Under the pieces are notes generated by a model, which was not told the DNA's origin, searched no databases, and worked only from the letters and a program-made list of their open reading frames with translations. This document shows positions 45,086 to 53,515 of a stretch of DNA of 64,000 nt, one piece after another. The position numbers were made by a program, and so were the translations under genes. Source of the DNA: an uncultured Anaerolineae bacterium (lineage in GTDB: Bacteria; Chloroflexota; Anaerolineae; CG2-30-64-16); the NCBI GenBank assembly GCA_937124585.1, contig CAKZKT010000130.1:17615-81614 (forward strand). The letters are read 5' to 3'. Position 1 is the stretch's first letter, and the number at the start of each line of letters is the position of its first letter.

Positions 45086-47674
45086 ATGATCGTGCTCTCT
45101 CTGACCGGGCCCTGGCGCTTCCGGCAGCTCGGCCACGACGAGTGGCTGCCCGCCAGCGTGCCTGGCGGAACCTACACCGACCTGCTGGCTGCCGGCCGCA
45201 TCCCTGATCCGTTCGTGGGCATGAACGAAGCTGCTGTCGGCTGGGTGGCTGACCAGGACTGGGAATATCGCCGTGAATTCGTCGTCACCGCTGACCTGCT
45301 GGCCCAGGAGCGGGTGACGCTGGTCTGCGCCGGGCTGGACACGCTGGCCGAGCTGACCCTGAACGGCCATCCACTCGGTACGACCGCCAACATGTTCCGC
45401 ACCTATCGCTGGGAGGTTAAGCCGCTGCTCGTCGAGGGCATCAATACCCTGGCCATTGTCTTCCGTTCGCCGACGGCCTATGCGCGGCGACGATACGACG
45501 AACAGCCCTTGCCCGCCGGCATGAACCGCGGCGCGATGTATCTGCGCAAGGCCCAATGCCACTTCGGCTGGGATTGGGGGCCGGTCCTGCCGATCTGTGG
45601 CATCTGGCGCGACATCTACCTGGAGGCCACATCGGTCGCCAGGCTGGCCGACGTACGCCTGCGTCAGCGCCACGAGGCTGGCCGGGTTGAGATCGAGGCC
45701 GCGGTCACGCTGGAGCGCTTTTCCGACGCGCCCTGTCGGGTGGCGATCACGGTGCTCTCGCCTGCAGGCGAGATGGTCGGCCAGACCATCGCCTTCCCGA
45801 CCGGCGCCCAGGTGACCGTGCATCTCCCCATCCCAGACCCTCAGCTCTGGTGGCCGGCCGGTTACGGTGAGCAGCCGCTGTACAAAGTGGAGGTCGAGGT
45901 CCGGCCCGACGCCCGGCCACCTGCGCCAGCCGCCGATCTCCTCGCCTCGGCTTCTTATTCCATCGGCCTGCGCACGATCGAACTGCGTCGCGAACCCGAT
46001 TCCTGGGGCCAGAGCTTCGCGTTCGTGGTCAATGGCGCGCCGATCTTCGCCCGCGGCGCGAACTGGATCCCGGCCGACGCGTTCCCGCCGCGCGTCTCGG
46101 CCGACCGGCTGGACGCGCTGATCCGCAGCGTCGCTGTGGCGAACATGAACATGCTGCGGGTGTGGGGCGGCGGTTATTACGAGAGCAACGCGTTCTACGA
46201 TCTGTGCGATCGCTACGGCATCCTGGTCTGGCAGGATTTCATGTTCGCCTGTGCCGTCTACCCGCTGGATGAACCGGCTTTCATTGCAAACGTGCGCGAG
46301 GAGGTCGTGCAGACCGTGCGCCGTCTGCGCCATCATGCCTGTCTGGCGCTCTGGTGCGGCAACAACGAGATCGAGGTGATGTGGCCGGCCTTCCGCATCC
46401 TCCGACCCGCCATTGGCCGTCTGGCGGCTGCCCATGCCGCTTTCTTCACCCGCTTGCTGCCGGAATGGGTACAGGCCGAGGACGATGAGCGCGCGTACTG
46501 GCCCGGCTCGCCATCCTCCGGCGGCTTTCTGACGCCGGTCGGGGCCACGCCAAACGCCGATTCGCATGGCGACACGCATCTTTGGGGCGTCTGGCACGGT
46601 TTGCGGCCTCCCGAGCATTTTCGTGCCCGTTTTACGCGCTTCTGCAGTGAGTTCGGCCTGGAATCGCTGCCGTCTGTAGAGACGGTGGCCGCGTTTGCGG
46701 AGACGAGCGAACACCATCTGCAAGCGCGTCCGCTGCTGCACCATCAGCGCTCGCGAGGCGGCAACGACAAGATGTTGTATTATCTGACCGGCCGCTTCCG
46801 CACGCCGCGCGACTTCGCCGATCTGATCTACCTGACGCAAATCGTCCAGGCCGAAGGGGTGCGCATCGGCGTGGAGCACTGGCGGCGTAACCGGCCACGC
46901 TGCATGGGCACACTCTACTGGCAGCTCAACGATTGTTGGCCGGCCCTCTCCTGGTCATCACTGGACTACTTCGGCCGTTGGAAGGCGCTGCATTATGTTG
47001 CCCGGCGCTTCAATGCAGCGGTGGCGCTGTCTCTGGAGGTAGTCGGCAATCGGGTTATGGCCTATCTGGCGAACGAGACGCGCAGCTCCTGGCGCGGTAT
47101 TGTGCGGTGGTCGTTGGAGACATTCGCCGGCGAGGTCATCGAAGGCGGCGAGGAGCCGGCAGCGGCCGCAGCGTTGACCGCGACGCTGGTGCGCCGCTTC
47201 GATTTCGCCGGCCGGCTGCGGGAGCCGGGCCCGCACAATCTGGTCTTCGTCGCCGAGCTGTGGCAGGGCGAGACTCAGGTGGGCCGTCAGATCGCTTTGT
47301 TTGCGGCCGAGCGCACCCTGCGGCTGCCGGATCCGGGGCTGACCGCCGAGGTCGCTGCGGGCGCCCGCAGCGATGATCTGCGCATCGCTGTGCGCAGCCG
47401 GGCCCTGGCGCGCTTCGTGGCGTTGGCGCTCACCGGCGCCGATGTCGTCTTCAGCGACAACTTCTTCGATCTGCCCGGCCAGCGCACCGCGATCGTCTCC
47501 TGCCGGTTGCCGACCGGTTGGACGATCGAGGATGGCCGACGGGCGCTGCGCATTCGCTCCTTGGCCGATGTCCGGCCCGCGGGCCCGGCCTGGCGCGACC
47601 GGGTCGCGCACATGCTGATCGGCTTGCAGCCGCGCAATCTGCTCATGCGCCTGGCAATGGCGCTCCTGAGATAG
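45086..47674 (+). CDS. Beta-mannosidase (GH2)
   Basis: The 862-residue enzyme releases beta-linked mannose from manno-oligosaccharides or N-glycan cores. It has the GH2 order: a jelly-roll domain (LTGPWRFRQLGHDEWLPASVPGG), YLRKAQCHFGWDWGPVLP, an immunoglobulin-like domain and a TIM barrel. The acid/base Glu is in LWCGNNEIEVMW, and the nucleophile Glu is in FCSEFGLESLPS. No signal peptide is visible, so it is probably cytoplasmic and acts on imported sugars. ATG 45086 follows AGGAG. An alpha-mannosidase follows 38 bp later. Confidence 0.92.
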   Translation: MIVLSLTGPWRFRQLGHDEWLPASVPGGTYTDLLAAGRIPDPFVGMNEAAVGWVADQDWEYRREFVVTADLLAQERVTLVCAGLDTLAELTLNGHPLGTTANMFRTYRWEVKPLLVEGINTLAIVFRSPTAYARRRYDEQPLPAGMNRGAMYLRKAQCHFGWDWGPVLPICGIWRDIYLEATSVARLADVRLRQRHEAGRVEIEAAVTLERFSDAPCRVAITVLSPAGEMVGQTIAFPTGAQVTVHLPIPDPQLWWPAGYGEQPLYKVEVEVRPDARPPAPAADLLASASYSIGLRTIELRREPDSWGQSFAFVVNGAPIFARGANWIPADAFPPRVSADRLDALIRSVAVANMNMLRVWGGGYYESNAFYDLCDRYGILVWQDFMFACAVYPLDEPAFIANVREEVVQTVRRLRHHACLALWCGNNEIEVMWPAFRILRPAIGRLAAAHAAFFTRLLPEWVQAEDDERAYWPGSPSSGGFLTPVGATPNADSHGDTHLWGVWHGLRPPEHFRARFTRFCSEFGLESLPSVETVAAFAETSEHHLQARPLLHHQRSRGGNDKMLYYLTGRFRTPRDFADLIYLTQIVQAEGVRIGVEHWRRNRPRCMGTLYWQLNDCWPALSWSSLDYFGRWKALHYVARRFNAAVALSLEVVGNRVMAYLANETRSSWRGIVRWSLETFAGEVIEGGEEPAAAAALTATLVRRFDFAGRLREPGPHNLVFVAELWQGETQVGRQIALFAAERTLRLPDPGLTAEVAAGARSDDLRIAVRSRALARFVALALTGADVVFSDNFFDLPGQRTAIVSCRLPTGWTIEDGRRALRIRSLADVRPAGPAWRDRVAHMLIGLQPRNLLMRLAMALLR

Positions 47675-47712
47675 GATGGGCCAGCCCATCAACGACGAAA
47701 GGAAGCCCCATC

Positions 47713-50454
47713 ATGACTGCACGTCGCGTCCATTACGTCCTCAGCACTCACTGGGATCGGGAATGGTATCAGACCTTTCAGGACTATCGCTACCGGCTGG
47801 TGCGTCTGCTGGATCGCGTGATCGCCGGCTGGGAGCGCGGGGAGCTGCGTGGTCCCTTCCAGACCGACGGCCAGGCCATCATTCTGGAGGACTACCTGGA
47901 GGTGCGACCTGAGCGCCGCGGGTTGATCGAACGCCTTGCCAGAGCAGGCCAACTTGTGATCGGCCCCTGGTATGTGCTGCCCGACGAGTTCCTCGTGTCC
48001 GGCGAAGCGTTGGTTCGCAACCTGGCGCTTGGCCGCCAGATGGCGCGCGCGTTCGGGAACGTGTCGTCGCGTGCCGGCTTTTTGTGCGATATGTTCGGCC
48101 ACAACAGCCAGATGCCCCAGATCTTCGCCGGATTTGGCATTCCCATGGGCTTCATCTGGCGCGGAGTGAACATCACCGATCAGCGCCTGATACGCTGGCG
48201 CGGGGCCGACGGGACCGAGCTGCCGTGCTATCGGTTCGGCCACAACGGCTATTGCAGTTTTGCCAGCGAGGCGCGCTACGCCCGCGAGCCGCAGCCCGAT
48301 CCCGATCCGGATTTGCTACGCCGGCGGCTGCAACTCTATCTGGAGGCCGAGAGCCAGGAGACGCAGATCGGGCCGCTGCTGGCATTCGACGGCGGCGATC
48401 ACATGGAATGGGACCGCGCTGCCTACGCGGTGATCGCGGAGCGACTCGGCCAGTCGCGCGATGGCTTCGAGATCGTCCATACGTCGCTGGATGCCTACCT
48501 GGACGAGATGGTGCCCCTGGCATCGCATATCCGTGCGGTCGTGGAAGGAGAGCTGCGCGAGCCGGGCCTTTTTTCCGCACCAGCCGACGCCCAGTGGCTG
48601 ATCCCCGGCGTCAGCTCCAGCCGGGTATGGATCAAGCAGGCCAACGCTGCATGCCAGGCGACGCTCTGTCAGTGGGCCGAGCCGTTCAGTGTACTGGCGC
48701 AGCGGGCGACAGCTGCCGAGTACCCGCAGGGCTTTCTCGATGTGGCCTGGAAGTGGCTGCTGATGAACCACCCCCACGATTCGATCTGCGGCTGCTCGAT
48801 AGATGCCGTGCACGAGGACATGAAGTTCCGCTTTGCACAGGCCCAGCAGATCGCCGATCGGCTGACGACCGAGGCGTTGCGCCGCCTGGCCGCGAGCGTG
48901 GCCGGCGAGGTCGGCGATCAGGAGGTGCGCGTGGTCGTCTTCAACCCGCTGCCGACGCCGTTCGAGGGTGTGGCCGACCTGCGGCTGGAGATCCCACCGG
49001 GCTGGCCGCATTTCAACTTCAACATGGGCGCGTTCCAGCCCACGCCGGCCTTCCGCATCTATGGCCCCGACGGCCGCGAACTAGCCTATCAGCGGCTGGG
49101 CCAGGCTGCTGAGCGCACGCGCTTTCGCACATACGCCGTGGCCTTCCCGAAGTCGTACCGGGTGACGGAAGTGCCGGTGGCGCTGCGGCTTTCGATCCCG
49201 GCCCTGGGCTACACCGCGTTGACGGTGCGCGCGGGCGAGCCTGGGCTGCCGACGCGCCATCCTCTCGTCCCGGGGCTGGCCAGCAGCGAACATGCAATGG
49301 CCAACGAGTATCTGGCGGTCACGATCGAGCCGAATAGCACGCTCACTCTGCTCGACCGACGCACCGGCCGGACGTACACGCGGTTGCTCACCTTTGAGGA
49401 TCGCGCCGACATCGGCGATGGCTGGAACCATGGCGTAACGCTCAACGACCAAATCTTCGTCTCGACCGCATGTCGTGCGAGCGTGGCGCTCGTCCACAAT
49501 GGGCCGGAACTGGCGACTTTCCGCGTGCGCACGGTGATGGAACTGCCGGAGGAATTCGATTTTCGTCAGATGGTGCGTGCGGCACGCTGGATGCCGCTGA
49601 TCGTGGACAGCCTGGTGACCCTGCGCGCCGGCGCCGCTCATGTGGAGGTCGAGACAACCGTGCACAACTGCATTCGCGATCATCGGTTGCGCGTTCTCTT
49701 CCCCACAGGCGCACAGGCCACCACCTATCTGGCCGACGGGCAGTTCGACGTGCTCGAGCGGCCCATCGCGCTGCGGACCGACAACCACCTGTACCGTGAG
49801 CTGGAGGTCGAAACCAAGCCGCAGCAGACCTGGACCGCCGTCTTCGACCGGACAGGCGGCCTGGCGGTGATCAGCACCGGCCTGCTGGAGAGCGCCGTGC
49901 TCGACCTGCCGGAGCGTCCCATCGCGCTGACTCTGTTTCGCGCTACACGGCGCACGGTGAACACCGACGGCGAGCCGGGCGGCCAGTTGCAGGGGGAACT
50001 GCGGTTCCGCTATTGGCTGGCGCCTCTGACAGGCAAGCCCGACCGAGCGGGGCTGTGTCGGCTGGGCCAGCGTCTGGAGGCCGGCCTGCGCGCGGCGATT
50101 CTGGCCCGCGAGGACGTGATCCAGCAGCGCGCCCAGATGGCCGAATTGCACGGCGATCGGGCATGGCAGCCGGTTGCGCTGCCGGCCAGTGCCGGCTTCC
50201 TGACCGTGACCGGGCCAGCGGTGGTCACCAGCCTGCGCCAGACGGAAATCGGCCCAGAGCTGCGCCTGTTCAACCCGGAGGCCCGGGCCGGTCGGATCAC
50301 CCTCACGTTGGGCGATTGGCCCGGCCAGCCGCCGACATATGCCCACCCCGTGAATTTCAAGGGCTGGCCGACCGGCCGGCGTCGTTCGTTTTCCGCAGGC
50401 TGCCTGTCGCTGATGCTTGATGCGAAGAAGATCCTGACGTTGCGTCTGGAATAG
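47713..50454 (+). CDS. Alpha-mannosidase (GH38)
   Basis: The 913-residue enzyme hydrolyses alpha-mannosides with a zinc-bound double-displacement mechanism. The Zn site and nucleophile are clear: STHWDREWYQTF near the start, FLCDMFGHNSQMPQIF with the nucleophile Asp, and NHPHDSICGCSIDAVHEDM. The C-terminal beta domains are complete. ATG 47713 follows AAGGAAG by 8 bp; the longer frame upstream overlaps the beta-mannosidase gene in another frame. It forms one operon with the beta-mannosidase. Confidence 0.93.
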   Translation: MTARRVHYVLSTHWDREWYQTFQDYRYRLVRLLDRVIAGWERGELRGPFQTDGQAIILEDYLEVRPERRGLIERLARAGQLVIGPWYVLPDEFLVSGEALVRNLALGRQMARAFGNVSSRAGFLCDMFGHNSQMPQIFAGFGIPMGFIWRGVNITDQRLIRWRGADGTELPCYRFGHNGYCSFASEARYAREPQPDPDPDLLRRRLQLYLEAESQETQIGPLLAFDGGDHMEWDRAAYAVIAERLGQSRDGFEIVHTSLDAYLDEMVPLASHIRAVVEGELREPGLFSAPADAQWLIPGVSSSRVWIKQANAACQATLCQWAEPFSVLAQRATAAEYPQGFLDVAWKWLLMNHPHDSICGCSIDAVHEDMKFRFAQAQQIADRLTTEALRRLAASVAGEVGDQEVRVVVFNPLPTPFEGVADLRLEIPPGWPHFNFNMGAFQPTPAFRIYGPDGRELAYQRLGQAAERTRFRTYAVAFPKSYRVTEVPVALRLSIPALGYTALTVRAGEPGLPTRHPLVPGLASSEHAMANEYLAVTIEPNSTLTLLDRRTGRTYTRLLTFEDRADIGDGWNHGVTLNDQIFVSTACRASVALVHNGPELATFRVRTVMELPEEFDFRQMVRAARWMPLIVDSLVTLRAGAAHVEVETTVHNCIRDHRLRVLFPTGAQATTYLADGQFDVLERPIALRTDNHLYRELEVETKPQQTWTAVFDRTGGLAVISTGLLESAVLDLPERPIALTLFRATRRTVNTDGEPGGQLQGELRFRYWLAPLTGKPDRAGLCRLGQRLEAGLRAAILAREDVIQQRAQMAELHGDRAWQPVALPASAGFLTVTGPAVVTSLRQTEIGPELRLFNPEARAGRITLTLGDWPGQPPTYAHPVNFKGWPTGRRRSFSAGCLSLMLDAKKILTLRLE

Positions 50455-50503
50455 GGGCGCTGCTGCGGGGACCGGAGAAGGTGGAGGCGGTCTGGGGCGT
50501 CAT

Positions 50504-50532
50504 TTGGGCAGACTGTCATCTGCCTGTACAAT
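50504..50532 (+). promoter_or_regulatory. Candidate promoter of the SagB-like gene
   Basis: TTGGGC (50504-50509) and TACAAT (50527-50532) are 17 bp apart. The -35 box is weak. The start would be near 50539. Confidence 0.45.
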
Positions 50533-50654
50533 AGATATGCTTCCCGAATGTCTGGGGAGGGGCCGATCGCGCTCACTGGCCGGCGAGCCGTGCGGCCGGT
50601 GGGTGATGTCTCGTGAGCCGTTCAGATGCTTTTTTCATCAGGAGCGTAGATGCG

Positions 50655-51413
50655 ATGGCAGCCCAATCGAATCTCCGGCGTCGCGTTGTGCGTCAGCGAC
50701 GCCACTTGTTTGCCCTTCCCGTTTTGGCAGCCGCCTTTGCGGCCGGCTGTATGCCGGTTACGACACCTGCCCCGGCCGCGACCAACACTCCTGCATCGCG
50801 TGTCGAACCGCCCCCTGCGCCCTCGGTTGCTCCGCCAACATCGTTGCCCTCGCCTCGTTTGCAAGGGCCTGTCAGCTTTGAGGCGGCGGCGGCGCGACGG
50901 CGCTCCATGCGCAGCTTCACTGATCAACGATTGACGCTGGCCGAGCTGGGCCAATTGCTGTGGGCGGGCCAGGGGATCACCTCGCCGGCCGGATTGCGCG
51001 CGGCGCCCTCAGCCGGCGCGCTCTATCCGTTGGAGCTCTACGCGGTCACGCCCGACGGGGTGTATCACTACCGGCCTCAGGGGCATCAGCTCGTGCTGCA
51101 CCTCGCCGGCGACATGCGGCCCGCGCTGGCCACGGCCGCGCTGAGCCAGTCGTCGGTGGCTCAGGCGGCCGTGGTGATCGTGATCGCGGCTGTGTACGCG
51201 CGCACCGCGCAGAAGTACGGCGCCACGCGCACCCCGCGGTATGTGGTGCTGGAAGCAGGCCATGTCGGCCAGAACGTGTTGCTCCAGGCGGTGGCGCTGG
51301 GCCTGGGCGGTGTGCCCATCGGCGCCTTCTACGATGATCAGGTGCAAGCCGTGCTCAAGCTGCCGGCCGATCAGGAGCCGCTCTATCTGATTCCAATCGG
51401 TCGGCCGGCTTGA
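50655..51413 (+). CDS. SagB/ThcOx-type nitroreductase-fold lipoprotein
   Basis: The 252-residue protein is an FMN-dependent nitroreductase of the SagB/ThcOx type: RRRSMRSFTDQRLTLAELGQLLWAGQGIT, APSAGALYPLELYAV, VYHYRPQGHQL, VVLEAGHVGQNVLLQAVALGLG and PIGAFYDDQVQ. Family members oxidise azoline rings in peptide natural products, but no cyclodehydratase or precursor gene is nearby. Unusually it carries an export signal with the lipobox AAAFAAGC (Cys about residue 33) and a Pro-rich linker, so it should be anchored outside the membrane. ATG 50655 follows AGGAG. The membrane protein at 51518 lies downstream. Confidence 0.85.
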   Translation: MAAQSNLRRRVVRQRRHLFALPVLAAAFAAGCMPVTTPAPAATNTPASRVEPPPAPSVAPPTSLPSPRLQGPVSFEAAAARRRSMRSFTDQRLTLAELGQLLWAGQGITSPAGLRAAPSAGALYPLELYAVTPDGVYHYRPQGHQLVLHLAGDMRPALATAALSQSSVAQAAVVIVIAAVYARTAQKYGATRTPRYVVLEAGHVGQNVLLQAVALGLGGVPIGAFYDDQVQAVLKLPADQEPLYLIPIGRPA

Positions 51414-51517
51414 GCCGGCGGCGCGAGCCTGTGCTGCGGGCGGTGGCGGATGGCGCACCGTCTGCAGATGTCGTGTCGGATGTCTGCTGTTTGTTGCTTT
51501 TTCCAGGAGACAGAGCG

Positions 51518-52249
51518 ATGAGATCATTTCAGGAATGGCGCCAGTACATCGAGACGCACGAGGCCGAGCTGACCGCGGCGGCCGAAGACCGAGAGGCGTT
51601 TGCGCGCGAACTGGCCGCGCTCAAACGATATTGGCAGAGCGGCGATGATCCCGCCCTGCTCGCAGAAGCCACCGAACAAGTTTTGCGTAGACATCAGGCG
51701 GTGTGGGCCCTGGTCGGATCGCCCCCGTCGAAACCGGCTGCATCTGGCTCATCGTCCTCTTCACCCGCGGCCGCCGCGTCGCAAGGAGCACTTTCTATGA
51801 GCGAAGACAAACTTCCCCAAAGCACTTTGGAGCGTCTGGCGATCTGGGACAAGCAGCTGGCGACAGCCAAGGAGGCGATAGCCGGTTTCTTGGGCGTTTT
51901 GATCGTGCTGGCGACCCTGGTCGCTGCTGCGCTGGCCTTGCTCTCGGTGATGATCTCAGGCAACGAGAAGGTCTGGGCGGCAGCCAAAGATATCCTGGTG
52001 CTGCTGATCGGCCTGGTCGGGGTCGTGCTCGGCTATTATTTCGGCCGCGTGCCCGGTGAGGCGCGCGCGGACAAGGCCGAATCAGAGGCCAAAGCCGCCC
52101 GCTCCGCCCTGACCCGCACCCTGACCGAGGTGCGCGGCGTGCTGGAGGAGCAGGGCGTGGATCTGACGCGCGCCACGCCGGCAAGCGGCATCAGGTTGAC
52201 CGAAAAGCAGACCGAGCGTTTGCGCAAGCTGTTGGACGAAGCCCGCTGA
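51518..52249 (+). CDS. Two-helix membrane protein of unknown function
   Basis: The 243-residue protein has a soluble N-terminal helix pair (FQEWRQYIETHEAELTAAAEDRE) and a Ser/Ala/Pro linker. Two membrane helices follow (about residues 123-146 and 160-175, the second ending GYYFGRVPGEARADKAE). A C-terminal charged coiled coil ends LTEKQTERLRKLLDEAR. I do not recognise a family. The topology puts both ends on the same side, probably in the cytoplasm. ATG 51518 has AGGAG 8 bp upstream. An internal ATG near 51797 (MSEDKLPQ) might start a shorter form. It lies 104 bp after the SagB-like gene and before a strong terminator. Confidence 0.7.
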   Translation: MRSFQEWRQYIETHEAELTAAAEDREAFARELAALKRYWQSGDDPALLAEATEQVLRRHQAVWALVGSPPSKPAASGSSSSSPAAAASQGALSMSEDKLPQSTLERLAIWDKQLATAKEAIAGFLGVLIVLATLVAAALALLSVMISGNEKVWAAAKDILVLLIGLVGVVLGYYFGRVPGEARADKAESEAKAARSALTRTLTEVRGVLEEQGVDLTRATPASGIRLTEKQTERLRKLLDEAR

Positions 52250-52276
52250 GCGCCGCCGAGGGCGTTGTATGGGGCT

Positions 52277-52310
52277 GCCCGAAGTGCGAGACCGCTCTTG
52301 CACTTCGGGC
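52277..52310 (+). terminator. Hairpin terminator after the membrane protein gene
   Basis: A perfect 11-bp stem, GCCCGAAGTGC with GCACTTCGGGC, encloses a 12-base loop and is followed by CGTATTTT. It separates the plus-strand SagB unit from the convergent mannosidase genes. Confidence 0.65.
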
Positions 52311-52367
52311 CGTATTTTCGGTTGCCGGAACGATGTGCCGCGCAGTGAAGGCGGCCGCATTCGCGCG

Positions 52368-53411
52368 TTATTTTGCTGCCCGCTCCAGCAGATCTGTTTC
52401 CCCTACCGGCTGCGCCGCATCGCGCGGCACGCGGAAGGTCTTGATCTCGGCCGGTCCGAAGTCGGCCTCGATGACGCGGTCCCATTTGGGCAGGCGGATC
52501 GTTGCCCGCGTCGCCATGCCGGCGGTCTCGAAGCCGCGCAGGATCAGGTCGTCCCCGTCCTCGGCCCGTTTGAGCACGGTCACCATCACGTTCTCCGGCT
52601 CGACCGCGATGAACGCGTCGGCCTGGGGCAGCGCGCCGTCGGGGTGGTAGGTGGCGATCAGCGCGAACGGCCGCTGGTTCAGCTCGGCCGCGGCGCGCAC
52701 CGTGTCGGCGGTCTCCCAGCTGCCCGCGTGCGGCAGCATGGTGTAGCGGAAGCGCTGGATGCCCTGATCCTGGAACGCGTACAGGCCGCCCGGCTCCAGC
52801 ACCGCCGGGCTGTGATTGGCATAGGCCGGGCTGCGCAACACGGTCAGGCCGATGTCGCGCACGGTCACGTCGGCGCTGTATTTGCCGTCGTTGAGCAGGC
52901 TGAAACCACAGGTGACCTCCGCATCGCGGGAGGTGCCGGACACGTCCACCCAGCTTTGCAGCGGGTCCTCGTCGCCGTCGGCCTCGCGCTCCAGATGGCC
53001 GTACGGGATTTCGTGGGTGATCTTCATGAACTTGACGTTGATCGGGAAACGCAGCTTGAGCATCTTCAGCGGCTCGCGCCAGTCCAGGATTGCCGTCACG
53101 TCAATGGGATCACGGTCCGCATACATGGCGAAGTCCTGGTGCAGCGTCGAGCGGCCGTATTCGCTCGTCACGCGGATCGTCCAGCGCACCGGGCCGGCCT
53201 CGACCAGGCGCACGCTCGTCGCCTTGAACGCGGCCACCACCCTGTCCCACTTGAACATGTTGTGGCCCCAGGTGTCGGTGGGGTCGTCCAGCACCACCGG
53301 CACGGCCGCCGGCCCGGCGAAGACCTCGATCCCCAGCCGCAGGTCGCGCAGGCTGGCGATGTAGCCGGTTGCCGGATCGAATTCCAGGCGGAAGCGGCCG
53401 TTGTACAGCAC
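52368..53411 (-). CDS. Alpha-mannosidase (GH38), C-terminal half split off by a repeat
   Basis: These about 347 codons are the beta-sandwich half of a GH38 enzyme: VLYNGRFRLEFDPATGYIASL at its start, TDTWGHNMFKWDRV, LKLRFPINV, EIPYGHLER and a closing KTFRVPRD. The sequence follows directly, in family terms, on the LPALGYRTYRL end of the next gene. It is in a different frame and separated by a repeat of about 100 bp (53412-53515). The same open frame reaches ATG 53576 through the repeat, but that extension is not mannosidase-like. Unless ribosomes shift frame, the half would be made separately or not at all. Confidence 0.8.
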   Translation of the reverse strand: MLYNGRFRLEFDPATGYIASLRDLRLGIEVFAGPAAVPVVLDDPTDTWGHNMFKWDRVVAAFKATSVRLVEAGPVRWTIRVTSEYGRSTLHQDFAMYADRDPIDVTAILDWREPLKMLKLRFPINVKFMKITHEIPYGHLEREADGDEDPLQSWVDVSGTSRDAEVTCGFSLLNDGKYSADVTVRDIGLTVLRSPAYANHSPAVLEPGGLYAFQDQGIQRFRYTMLPHAGSWETADTVRAAAELNQRPFALIATYHPDGALPQADAFIAVEPENVMVTVLKRAEDGDDLILRGFETAGMATRATIRLPKWDRVIEADFGPAEIKTFRVPRDAAQPVGETDLLERAAK

Positions 53412-53515
53412 GGTGTCACCCCCCTCAACCCCCCGGCCCGCCTTCGATGGGCTCAGGCCGGGCTCTTCTCCCCCCTCTGAGGAGGGAGAAGGGGGAGCAG
53501 CGGGCAGCAAGCCGG
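53412..53515. repeat. GC-rich palindromic repeat inside a mannosidase gene
   Basis: The element joins a CCCGGCC...GGCCGGG-type arm around CCTTCGATGGGCTCAGG with a second hairpin CTTCTCCCCCCTC-TGAG-GAGGGAGAAG. It lies exactly between the two halves of a GH38 gene and brings a stop codon and a frame change. The CCCTC/GAGGG hairpin resembles those inside the genes at 55019 and 62443. Confidence 0.75.
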
